The notes under the pieces were generated by a model. It had not been told where the DNA came from, ran no database searches, and was given only the letters and a program-made list of their open reading frames with translations. A program made the position numbers and the translations under genes. A stretch of DNA of 41,300 bases from an uncultured Acidimicrobiales bacterium (lineage in GTDB: Bacteria > Actinomycetota > Acidimicrobiia > Acidimicrobiales > SHLQ01): NCBI GenBank assembly GCA_938015295.1, contig CALLQB010000005.1, positions 64,001 through 105,300 on the forward strand, written 5' to 3'. This document shows, one piece after another, positions 16,061 through 23,469 of the stretch. Position 1 is the stretch's first letter. Each line of letters opens with the position of its first letter.

Positions 16061-16516
16061 TTAGGCGCAACAGTGCTTGTATTTCTTGCCTGAACCGCAT
16101 GGGCAGGGAGCATTGCGACCCACCGGATCGACTTTTCCGTAGTCGTCGGCAATCGATGCTCGAACGGTTCCGGCCTTTTCTAGCGCGCCGGTAGCCGAGG
16201 TTGACAGGAAGACCGCGCAGCTGCTGTCTTGGCGAAGGGTTTGGAGCCACCCGGGCGCGAGTTCGGGAAGCGGCGCTTTGATGGTGCCCTCGCCGAGAGG
16301 GTTTAGCAGCACGACATCGTGACGACGGATCTCGATTGTCCAGCCCAGCGCGTGGGCGAGGTTGTCTTCGGTGCTGGCGGGCGCAGGGCTCCAGTCGTCG
16401 GGCAGGTCGACGACGGAGGTGAGCACCAGCGCGGCGCGAGGCGATGCGACGGAGCGTTGAAAGGGTTCGGCGGTTCCATCCTTGCCAGAACCAGAGGGTC
16501 GAAGTGTTTGGCGCAT
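16061..16516 (-). CDS. SEC-C motif-containing protein
   Basis: A 151-residue protein. Its last 20 residues contain the zinc-binding SEC-C motif (NAPCPCGSGKKYKHCC), found at the C-terminus of SecA and in many small proteins, where it binds zinc and often a protein or ribosome partner. The rest (about 20-125) is unrecognised but contains a segment EIRRHDVVLLNPLGEG. ATG at 16516 is preferred; GTG at 16522 is in frame two codons earlier. It converges with the SDR gene and is divergent from the dioxygenase-like gene, with about 100 bases between. Function is unknown. Confidence 0.8.
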   Translation of the reverse strand: MRQTLRPSGSGKDGTAEPFQRSVASPRAALVLTSVVDLPDDWSPAPASTEDNLAHALGWTIEIRRHDVVLLNPLGEGTIKAPLPELAPGWLQTLRQDSSCAVFLSTSATGALEKAGTVRASIADDYGKVDPVGRNAPCPCGSGKKYKHCCA

Positions 16517-16589
16517 GACCACCGCAGGTTACTCTCGGTCAAAGCAAGACCCACAGCAACCGCACCCAGACGGGGTCGGCAGCGAGAGT

Positions 16590-16620
16590 TCAGGGAGATC
16601 AGGGAGAGGTCAGGGAGAGG
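16590..16620 (+). repeat. Triplicated Shine-Dalgarno-like repeat (TCAGGGAGA x3)
   Basis: TCAGGGAGA occurs at 16590, 16599 and 16610, the last two followed by GG, ending three bases before the ATG of the next gene. The third copy is at normal ribosome-site spacing. Slipped-strand copying explains it; extra copies may act as standby sites or allow phase-variable expression. Confidence 0.75.
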
Positions 16621-16622
16621 TA

Positions 16623-17486
16623 ATGACTGTTGAACACGTGTCCGCGGAGACGCCGGGCGATGAGCTCGCCGAAATACTGGGCCGTGACGGTTGTGTGGTC
16701 GTCGACAACCTGATCGGTGCCGATGTTGTCGATGCGGTGATGGCCGAGATGCAACCGTTCATCGAGGCGAATGGTTTCGGACCCGATTCGTTCACCGGCA
16801 AAGCAACGAAGCGCACGGGTGGGATGGTTGCCCGGTCGGCAACCGCCCGTGATCTCGTGATGCATCCCACGATCCTCGCGGCCACAGCAGCCCATCTGGG
16901 ACACGCGACGAACTATCAACTTCATCTCACGCAGGTGATTTCTCTCGGGCCGGGTTCGCCGTCCCAGCCGGTACACCGTGACCAGTGGGCGTTCGATTTC
17001 TTTGCCTTCCCCCAGGGTTACGAGGTGCAGTGCAACACCTTGTGGGCGGGCACCGACTTCACCGAGAGTAACGGCGCCACCCGGGTCGTGGTGGGCAGCA
17101 ATCATCACGCCGATGGCATGAAGTACGAGCTTGCCGACACCGAGCCCGCCGAGATGACCAAGGGGTCGGTGCTGTTGTACACCGGCTCGATCTATCACGG
17201 TGGCGGCGCCAACACGACCGACGCCACCCGACAGGGCATCAACATCACGTACAACGTTGCGTGGCTGCGCCAAGAAGAAAACCAGTACCTGTCGGTGCCG
17301 CCCGACATCGCCGCAGGCCTCGACGACGACCTGTTGCGACTTCTTGGGTACGACCGGGCGGCGTACGCGCTCGGCTATGTTGACGATCTTCGCGACCCAC
17401 TCAGTGCGCTACGTGACGATGCTGGACCAGCTGGGCTTGGCAATGTCCGCGCCACTCGCGATCGCATCAACGACCTCCGGGGATAG
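16623..17486 (+). CDS. Phytanoyl-CoA dioxygenase (PhyH)-family protein
   Basis: A 287-residue member of the PhyH family of Fe(II)/2-oxoglutarate oxygenases. The facial triad appears intact: His118 and Asp120 in VHRDQW, with distal His192 in IYHGG, and Arg203 in TRQG for 2-oxoglutarate. In the family these enzymes hydroxylate acyl-CoAs or natural products; substrate here is unknown. The ATG follows a triplicated AGGGAGA ribosome site. Downstream is a set of overlapping inverted repeats. It lies in a region rich in lipid-metabolism genes but is not in an obvious operon. Confidence 0.88.
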   Translation: MTVEHVSAETPGDELAEILGRDGCVVVDNLIGADVVDAVMAEMQPFIEANGFGPDSFTGKATKRTGGMVARSATARDLVMHPTILAATAAHLGHATNYQLHLTQVISLGPGSPSQPVHRDQWAFDFFAFPQGYEVQCNTLWAGTDFTESNGATRVVVGSNHHADGMKYELADTEPAEMTKGSVLLYTGSIYHGGGANTTDATRQGINITYNVAWLRQEENQYLSVPPDIAAGLDDDLLRLLGYDRAAYALGYVDDLRDPLSALRDDAGPAGLGNVRATRDRINDLRG

Positions 17487-17499
17487 CTCTGTCGTCGAG

Positions 17500-17595
17500 T
17501 TCGCAAACGAAAGTATTTCGTTCGAGTGAACTGTCTGCTTCAGGTTTGCGAAGTCGCTGCCGATAGGAAGTTTCCCGTAGGTCGTTCTACCTACG
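17500..17595. promoter_or_regulatory. Overlapping inverted repeats able to form alternative stems
   Basis: Stem A pairs 17500-17508 (TTCGCAAAC) with 17544-17552. Stem B pairs 17506-17512 (AACGAAA) with 17516-17522 around three bases, and shares 17506-17508 with A, so they exclude each other. Stem C pairs 17576-17582 (CGTAGGT) with 17589-17595. They fill the gap between the dioxygenase gene and the small CBM48 gene. They could be a terminator plus leader switch or protein operators. No T run is present. Confidence 0.5.
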
Positions 17596-17644
17596 CTCAA
17601 CTCGTCCCACAGCAGTCCATTTCCCTACGCCAGGAGGCGTGATC

Positions 17645-17923
17645 ATGCTGAAGCGTCAAAAAACCAAAACCGGTGCCGTCAAAGTCACCTTTGCTCTTCC
17701 CCTCGACCAGACTCCCGAAGCGGTATCTGTCGCCGGAGATTTCAACGGTTGGGATCCGTTAGCTACGCCGCTCAAGAAGCGCAGCAACGGCACCCGAAGC
17801 GCATCGATCGAGATCGAACAAGGCACGACGGTGCAATTCAAATATCTTGCCGACGGCGGTCACTGGTTCACCGAGACCGACACCGACGTCTCCGACGAGG
17901 GCAACAGCGTCATCGCCGCCTGA
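17645..17923 (+). CDS. Small stand-alone CBM48 / isoamylase early-set domain protein
   Basis: A 92-residue protein that is essentially one glycogen-binding (CBM48/AMPK-beta type) domain: VSVAGDFNGWDPLATPL near 27-43, and QFKYLADGGHWFTETD near 66-81. In the family this fold binds alpha-glucans, usually as part of a branching or debranching enzyme; here no catalytic domain is attached. ATG at 17645 has GGAGG 7 bases upstream; GTG at 17639 would be too close. It may direct another protein to glycogen (inference). It follows a region of alternative stems. Confidence 0.88.
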   Translation: MLKRQKTKTGAVKVTFALPLDQTPEAVSVAGDFNGWDPLATPLKKRSNGTRSASIEIEQGTTVQFKYLADGGHWFTETDTDVSDEGNSVIAA

Positions 17924-17986
17924 CCCCAGGTTCCCACCCGGGCCACAAAAGGGACTGCACACGTCTCGACGCTAGAGTGCGGCCAC

Positions 17987-19180
17987 GTGTCCGGGCCTGC
18001 TGCACCATCGAGAACGCAAGACGAGCCCGCCGAGGTTCCGACAACCTTCTGGCGTCCGACGCTCGCGTCCGCAGCAGCCGTAATGCTGGTAGCGCTTCCT
18101 GCTTTCTTGGTAGGGGCCTTTGCGCCAGCGATTAAGGAAGATCTGCGGATCGGCGACACTGAGATCGGCGCCATCTTCACCGTTGGTTACCTCGTGTCGG
18201 CCTTGGTGCTCCAAAGCGGCGGAGCGCTGGCCGATGTTCGCGGCCCCCGCCTGGCCATCCGGCTCGGGCTGATGTTTTCGGTGGTTGGATTGCTGCTCAT
18301 TGCGACCACGGCAACCAACATCACCCTTTTGCTGGTGTTCTTTGCCGTGTGTCGAGTCGCAGAAGCGATTGTGCAACCAGCCACAAACAGCCTGGTTTCG
18401 CGGGCGGTCATCCCGACGAGACGTGGAACAGCGACCGGCATCAAGCAGGCAGCTGTTCCGCTCGCCACCATGTTGGCGGGCCTCTCCGTTCCGGTGCTGG
18501 GCGGCACGCTTGGCTGGCGCTGGACCATTGGCGTCTGTGCTGTGGTGGCGCTGCCTGTGTGGTTCGCTGTTCCGGCTGTGGCCTCGCTTCCCGCCCGAAC
18601 GCGGCGCTCAAAGGCCGATCTGTGGGCCGAGCGCCACCTCAAGCTAGCGGCGATTGCCGGCGGATTTGCCGCCGCTGCTGTGGTGACCGCAAGCGGGTTT
18701 CTTGTTCTGGCAGCCAAAGAAGCTGGATTCAGCGACGGTCGTGCCGGACTACTTCTTGCTGTTGGCGGGGCAATCATGATTCCGGCTCGGTTGAGTTGGG
18801 GGATCTTGGCCGACCGGTATGCGTTTGATCGCTTTCTTGCTGTTGCGGTCTGCTTGTCGGGAGCGCTGGTTTCGTTCCTGCTTTTTGCAACAGAGAATCG
18901 TGCCGCAATTGTGGTGGGGACCGTGCTGCTGTTCGGTGTTGGCTGGTCGTGGCCTGGTTTGTTCTTGTTCGCAGTACTTTCCGAGCACCCCGAAGCGCCC
19001 GGAGCCTCGACGGCGTTGGTGCAGACAGGAATTCGGGTTGGTGCTTTCGGCTCACCGTTGTTCTTTGGTTGGGTGGCAGAGACTCGGGGCTACGCGACAG
19101 CGTGGTTCTTGCCAGCCCTCTGCGCCGCGATCGCCTCGCTGCTGCTCGTAAGGGTGTCGCGTGCTCTAAAGGCGCGGTAA
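17987..19180 (+). CDS. MFS transporter
   Basis: A 397-residue major facilitator superfamily permease with about 12 hydrophobic helices, starting after a short polar N-terminus. Between helices 2 and 3 the stretch GALADVRGPRLAIRLG corresponds to the family's G-x-x-x-D-R-x-G-R-R loop. VGAFAPAIKEDLRIGDTEIG in the first loop resembles cyanate/nitrate-type permeases (CynX-like). The substrate cannot be named. The GTG start lacks a good ribosome site, and TAGAGT lies about 10 bases upstream, so a leaderless mRNA is possible. It converges with the acetyltransferase gene across a perfect inverted repeat. Confidence 0.88.
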   Translation: MSGPAAPSRTQDEPAEVPTTFWRPTLASAAAVMLVALPAFLVGAFAPAIKEDLRIGDTEIGAIFTVGYLVSALVLQSGGALADVRGPRLAIRLGLMFSVVGLLLIATTATNITLLLVFFAVCRVAEAIVQPATNSLVSRAVIPTRRGTATGIKQAAVPLATMLAGLSVPVLGGTLGWRWTIGVCAVVALPVWFAVPAVASLPARTRRSKADLWAERHLKLAAIAGGFAAAAVVTASGFLVLAAKEAGFSDGRAGLLLAVGGAIMIPARLSWGILADRYAFDRFLAVAVCLSGALVSFLLFATENRAAIVVGTVLLFGVGWSWPGLFLFAVLSEHPEAPGASTALVQTGIRVGAFGSPLFFGWVAETRGYATAWFLPALCAAIASLLLVRVSRALKAR

Positions 19181-19184
19181 TTCA

Positions 19185-19235
19185 GAATCTCGTGACACCA
19201 CCCGACAATACTTGTTGCCCTGTGTCACGAGATTC
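19185..19235. terminator. Perfect 14-bp inverted repeat between convergent genes
   Basis: Arms 19185-19198 (GAATCTCGTGACAC) and 19222-19235 pair perfectly around 23 bases. The repeat starts 5 bases after the MFS stop, and its right arm contains the last codons and stop of the acetyltransferase gene. It is a strong bidirectional terminator candidate without T runs. Confidence 0.65.
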
Positions 19236-19773
19236 CGGGGTTTGGGGATAGAGGAAGCGAAAACTCGATCTCTGGAACCGGCGGTTGGCCGGCGAGCATT
19301 GGGCTTTCCATTGAGCGTCCTGTAGGTGCAAAGCCAGCCTTGGCGTAAAAAGCATGTGCGCGCGCCGCTCCCGGGTGGGTCCAGAGATGTATCGACGCTG
19401 CGCCGTTCATTTTGAGCCGGTCGATCGATTCGCTCATGAGCGCTTCGGCACAACCGGTTCCCCAGGCGTCGGGATGCAGATAGAAACCGAGGACCTCACC
19501 GAGCGAAGCATCGTCGGGGTCGATTCGCAGCGTCGAAAATCCCACAACTCGACCGTCGAGGACGGGAACCAGCAGTGTGAAAAGCGGATTGAGACCATCG
19601 GAAAAATCTTTCGGCCAACGTTCGTACCGATCCTGCACCGCGATTGCGAGAACCTCGGGCGGAAACAGGTCGACGTAGCCCACCCGCCAAGCCTCGCCAT
19701 GCGCAAAGCCAATCGCTTCGGCATCGGCCTGCACCGCTTCTCGGATCTCGATAGTCAAACCGCTGCTGCTCAT
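19225..19773 (-). CDS. GNAT-family N-acetyltransferase
   Basis: A 182-residue GNAT protein. Acetyl-CoA-binding features are seen in EVLGFYLHPDAWGTGCAEALM, where WGTGCA stands for the R/Q-x-x-G-x-G/A motif, and in HLWTHPGAARAHAFYAKAGF, the typical N-x-x-A-x-x-F-Y-x-x-x-G-F end. It transfers acetyl from acetyl-CoA to an amine that cannot be identified. Its last five codons lie inside the inverted repeat. No ribosome site precedes the ATG; CATACT about 10 bases upstream may be a -10 element of a leaderless message. It is divergent from the racemase gene. Confidence 0.9.
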   Translation of the reverse strand: MSSSGLTIEIREAVQADAEAIGFAHGEAWRVGYVDLFPPEVLAIAVQDRYERWPKDFSDGLNPLFTLLVPVLDGRVVGFSTLRIDPDDASLGEVLGFYLHPDAWGTGCAEALMSESIDRLKMNGAASIHLWTHPGAARAHAFYAKAGFAPTGRSMESPMLAGQPPVPEIEFSLPLSPNPGIS

Positions 19774-19819
19774 CTATCGAGTATGACCACTCGGCGCCTC
19801 GTGTAGTAACGAATTACCT

Positions 19820-20956
19820 ATGGGTCCTCTTCAAGGTGTGCGCGTAATCGAATTGGCCGGTATCGGCCCGACTCCCTTCGCCGGGATGATGTTGTCCGAT
19901 CTTGGCGCTGAGGTGATTCGGATCGACCGCGTAGGAGGGAGCGGAAATCCGGTCGCCTCGTCAAGTGGCCCCATGGAGCGCGGGAAGCGGGCGATCGCGG
20001 TCGATCTCAAGAGTCCGGAGGGCCGCGAGTTGGTGCTCGACCTCGTTGCCTCGGCCGACGTTGTTTTGGAAGGGTTTCGGGCCGGGGTTGCCGAGCGGCT
20101 CGGCGTTGGGCCCGCCGAGTGCCTGAGTCGCAACCCGAACATCGTGTTTGGTCGCATGACCGGCTGGGGGCAGCAGGGCCCGATGGCACAGCGGGCGGGT
20201 CACGACATCAACTACATCTCGCTTGCTGGTCCGCTAGCCCATATTGGCCGGCACGGACAGAAGCCGACGGTGCCGCTCAACCTTATTGGCGACTTCGGTG
20301 GGGGCTCGATGTTTGTTGTCCTTGGCATCGTGAGCGCCTTGTATGCAGTGAAGGCAGGCGGACCGGGGCAGGTGGTCGATGCGGCCATGGTCGACGGAGC
20401 GGCCTATCTGCTTTCGCCCCTGTACACGGCTCACGCTTCGGGGTTCTGGAGCGACGAGCGGGCGACCAACCTTCTCGACTCGGGGGCGCACTTCTACGAT
20501 GTCTACGAGACCGCCGATGGTGGGTTCATGGCCGTCGGGGCCATCGAACCGCAGTTCTATGTTGAACTCCTCGACGGACTCGGGTTGGGCGACGAAGAGC
20601 TTCCAAAGCAGATGGACCGCTCGGCTTGGCCCTCGATGGCTCAACGCTTCGACGCCATTTTCGCCACCCGAACACGCGACGAGTGGACCGAGATATTCAA
20701 AGACCGCGACGCGTGTGTCTCGCCGGTGCTCACAATGGGAGAAGCGCCAAGTCACGAACAGGCCGTGCGTCGCGAGGCATTCTTTACCGCTTGCGATGTG
20801 GTGCAGCCCCGTCCCGCGCCCAGGTTCTCCGCAACGCCCGCCGAGCCTTGTGAAACCTCAGACCACGCAGGCGAAAGCACCGAGGCTGTTTTGGCCGAGT
20901 TGGGTCTCGACGCAACGACGATCGCTGGTCTGCGGGCGAGCGGCGTGGTCGGCTAG
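19820..20956 (+). CDS. mcr: Alpha-methylacyl-CoA racemase (class III CoA-transferase family)
   Basis: A 378-residue protein of the CaiB/BaiF family whose residues identify it as alpha-methylacyl-CoA racemase, which interconverts (2R)- and (2S)-methylacyl-CoA before beta-oxidation of branched chains and sterol side chains. The catalytic His128 (GHDINY), Asp158 (GDFGGGSM) and Glu243 (AIEPQFY) each sit two residues after the M. tuberculosis equivalents. The N-terminus (MGPLQGVRVIELAGIGP) is typical. No ribosome site precedes the ATG, so it may be leaderless, sharing a 46-base divergent promoter with the acetyltransferase. It heads a rightward run of genes to 24444. Confidence 0.94.
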   Translation: MGPLQGVRVIELAGIGPTPFAGMMLSDLGAEVIRIDRVGGSGNPVASSSGPMERGKRAIAVDLKSPEGRELVLDLVASADVVLEGFRAGVAERLGVGPAECLSRNPNIVFGRMTGWGQQGPMAQRAGHDINYISLAGPLAHIGRHGQKPTVPLNLIGDFGGGSMFVVLGIVSALYAVKAGGPGQVVDAAMVDGAAYLLSPLYTAHASGFWSDERATNLLDSGAHFYDVYETADGGFMAVGAIEPQFYVELLDGLGLGDEELPKQMDRSAWPSMAQRFDAIFATRTRDEWTEIFKDRDACVSPVLTMGEAPSHEQAVRREAFFTACDVVQPRPAPRFSATPAEPCETSDHAGESTEAVLAELGLDATTIAGLRASGVVG

Positions 20957-21019
20957 CTGCTGTGGCGGTGATGTTGTCTTGGCTGGCAACGGTGCAAGCA
21001 CTGCGCTAACCATGACCGC

Positions 21020-22084
21020 ATGAACGTTGTTGTTTGGGGAACCGGAAATGTTGGTCGGCCGGCGTTGCGTGCGGTCGCTGCTCATCGGCAGTTGAACCTG
21101 GTCGGGGTTGTGGTCTCTGACCCGGCGAAGGTCGGGAAGGACGCTGGCGAGCTGTGCGGGACCGGTCCGGTCGGAGTTGTGGCAACCGACGACACCCAAA
21201 TTGCTTTCGCTGACGATGTCGATTGCGTCGTCTACGCAGCGACGGCCGACACAAGGATCGAAGCCGCGACCGGCGAGTTATTGATGCTGCTTGGGGCGGG
21301 TCGCAACGTTGTTTCGACCTCGTTCTACCCACTCCTGCACCCCGAGATGGTCCATCCAGTTCTCAAGCCACTCATCGACGACGTCACCCTCAGCGGGAAC
21401 TCGTCAGTGTTCATCAGCGGCATCGATCCCGGCTGGGTCATGGACGCACTGCCACTGTTCCTCAGCGGCGTGTGTGCGGACATTACCGAGATCCGTGCGC
21501 AAGAAGTCTTCAACTATGCGTTCTACGATCAGCCGCAGATCGTGCGCGAGGTGTGTGGTTTCGGAACCACGATGGACGAAACACCGCCGATGCTTCTCGA
21601 CGTCGCGTTGATGACGGTGTGGGCGCCAATGCTTCGGGTGTTGGCTGATGGGCTCGAGGTGACCCTCGACGAGATCACGACCGAGATCGAACGTCGCCCG
21701 CTCGACAACACCATCGAGGTTGATGGCATGGGCACCTTCGAGGCCGGCACGCAGGGCGCGTTTCGATTCGAGGTGCAAGGCTGGGTTGCTGGTCGCAAGC
21801 TGTTGGTTATCGAACACATCACTCGTATCGACGACTCGTGTGCTCCCGACTGGGACCCATCACCATCGCATGGCGGTGTGCATCGGGTGAAGATCAGTGG
21901 CCGTCCGAACCTCGAGGTGACCGTCCACGGCAACGAAGAGGGCGAACCGGCGGCGGCCGGCGGCGGAAACGCCACCGCCGCCAACCGCATCGTCAACGCG
22001 ATTCCGGCGGTGGTGGCCGCCGAGGCCGGTGTCGTGCATCCGCTCGATCTGCCCCGTATCGATGGGCGCCACCAGCTCCGGTGA
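21020..22084 (+). CDS. DapB-like NAD(P)-binding protein (2,4-diaminopentanoate dehydrogenase family)
   Basis: A 354-residue protein with an N-terminal Rossmann fold: MNVVVWGTGNVGRPALRAV, G7-x-G9-x-x-G12, and an NAD(P)-contact block DCVVYAATADTRIEA. It belongs to a group often labelled dihydrodipicolinate reductase, common in mycobacteria and related actinobacteria, and related to amino-acid dehydrogenase Ord. It is longer than true DapB and lacks the usual lysine-pathway context. Which substrate it reduces is unknown; its position after the racemase suggests lipid metabolism. It overlaps the next gene by four bases (GTGA). Confidence 0.8.
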   Translation: MNVVVWGTGNVGRPALRAVAAHRQLNLVGVVVSDPAKVGKDAGELCGTGPVGVVATDDTQIAFADDVDCVVYAATADTRIEAATGELLMLLGAGRNVVSTSFYPLLHPEMVHPVLKPLIDDVTLSGNSSVFISGIDPGWVMDALPLFLSGVCADITEIRAQEVFNYAFYDQPQIVREVCGFGTTMDETPPMLLDVALMTVWAPMLRVLADGLEVTLDEITTEIERRPLDNTIEVDGMGTFEAGTQGAFRFEVQGWVAGRKLLVIEHITRIDDSCAPDWDPSPSHGGVHRVKISGRPNLEVTVHGNEEGEPAAAGGGNATAANRIVNAIPAVVAAEAGVVHPLDLPRIDGRHQLR

Positions 22085-22755
22085 GCTTCTTTACGAAAGA
22101 GTCGGCGAAGTTCTGGCGCGGTCTAGCGAAGAACAACAACAAAGTCTGGTTCGACGAGCACCGCAAGGACTACGAGAAGCACCTCAAGGCGCCCTACGAC
22201 GCGTTGGCCGAAGCCTTGGTTGAACAGGTGAAGGAAGTCGAACCCGAATATGAGGTCAGCGCCAAGCAGGCCAAGTACCGCATTAACCGCGACATCCGGT
22301 TCTCGAAGGACAAAACGCCTTACAAGACGAGACTCGGAATAACGGTCGGCCGTAGCCAGAAACATGACTGGAGCTATCCGGCGTACACCGTGAGCATCGG
22401 TGTCGATGGCATCTCGGTGGGTGGGGGCCTGTACATGCCCGATCCGGAGTTGCGCGACAAGGTCAGGCGCTACGTCGGTGAGCATCGCGACGAATTGGCA
22501 AAACTCGAAGCCAAGAACACCCCGTTGTTCAAAACGTTCGGACCCCTCGGCGGCGATGCCCATAAGAGGGCTCCTGCTGAGCTGAAAGAACTCGCCCAAC
22601 TTGAGCCTCGGGTGCTCAACAAGCAGTGGGTGTTTTGGGCCGATATAGCCGACAAGAACCTCTTTACCAATCCGGAACTCGATCAGATCATCCTCGACTA
22701 CTGGGAAGCGGCACGGCCCATTCAGGAGTTTCTTAAAGACGCCGTGAGGTACTGA
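22081..22755 (+). CDS. DUF2461 (TIGR02453-type) protein
   Basis: A 224-residue protein of the DUF2461 family, function unknown. Family features are the start FFTKESAKFWRGLAKNNNKVWF, YRINRDIRFSKDKTPYKTRLG at about 76-96, and a C-terminal GGLYMPDPELRDKVR region. GTG at 22081 is chosen because it overlaps the previous stop (GTGA) and gives the usual start; the frame extends upstream inside the previous gene. It is translationally coupled to the DapB-like protein and is followed after 4 bases by an SDR, so the three are probably co-expressed. Confidence 0.88.
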   Translation: MSFFTKESAKFWRGLAKNNNKVWFDEHRKDYEKHLKAPYDALAEALVEQVKEVEPEYEVSAKQAKYRINRDIRFSKDKTPYKTRLGITVGRSQKHDWSYPAYTVSIGVDGISVGGGLYMPDPELRDKVRRYVGEHRDELAKLEAKNTPLFKTFGPLGGDAHKRAPAELKELAQLEPRVLNKQWVFWADIADKNLFTNPELDQIILDYWEAARPIQEFLKDAVRY

Positions 22756-22759
22756 CTCA

Positions 22760-23443
22760 ATGACGAGAAAGGTAGTGATCACCGGAGCAGGACGAGGTCT
22801 GGGAAGCGTCCTGGCTGATATGGCCACGAGTGCCGGCGACGATGTGCAGGCAACGATGCGTTCGCCGCAAAAGGCATCAGACCTCCAACTCGATCTCGAC
22901 GATCCAGCATCGATCGACGCACTCGCCAACAGGCTTGGAGCTCGACTCGACTGCGTCGATGTGCTTATCAACAACGCTGGTGTCGATGCTCAGGTTTTTG
23001 GTTCGGGCGTCGACGAGCGCGGACCCTTCGACATCGATCCCGACCATTTCCTGGCCACGATGCGCACGAATGTGGTCGGCCCCATGCTGCTCACCCGGGC
23101 TCTGCTGCCGCTTCTGCGAATGTCGGCGCACGCCAAGATCATCAACGTCAGCGCGCAGGGCGCGTCGATGGCTTTAGGACGAACTGCAGGCCCCGATATT
23201 GCGTACAACGCGTCAAAAGCGGCAATGAATAACGTCACGGTCAAGACAGCACACCTGCTTGACGACGAGGGGATCACGACCATCGCGTTGCATCCCGGGT
23301 GGCTCAAGACCGACATGGGTGGCGACTCTGCTCAGATGGAGGTGGCCGACGGTGCCCGCCAGATTTGGGACACCATCAACGGGCTCGACCATGCCCAGAA
23401 TGGTGCCTTTCTCCGCTACGACGGTGTGGTGCACCCGTGGTGA
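22760..23443 (+). CDS. SDR-family oxidoreductase (C-factor-like)
   Basis: A 227-residue short-chain dehydrogenase. TGAGRGLG is at 8-15, INNAG at 70-74, Ser131 in NVSAQGA, and YNASK with Tyr149 and Lys153. The short length and the HPGWLKTDMGG block near the end resemble C-factor-type and carbonyl-reductase SDRs. Substrate unknown. It starts 4 bases after the DUF2461 stop and is probably in the same operon. Confidence 0.88.
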   Translation: MTRKVVITGAGRGLGSVLADMATSAGDDVQATMRSPQKASDLQLDLDDPASIDALANRLGARLDCVDVLINNAGVDAQVFGSGVDERGPFDIDPDHFLATMRTNVVGPMLLTRALLPLLRMSAHAKIINVSAQGASMALGRTAGPDIAYNASKAAMNNVTVKTAHLLDDEGITTIALHPGWLKTDMGGDSAQMEVADGARQIWDTINGLDHAQNGAFLRYDGVVHPW

Positions 23444-23469
23444 GGTTGGCTCGCCGGTAGCCTGAGCGG

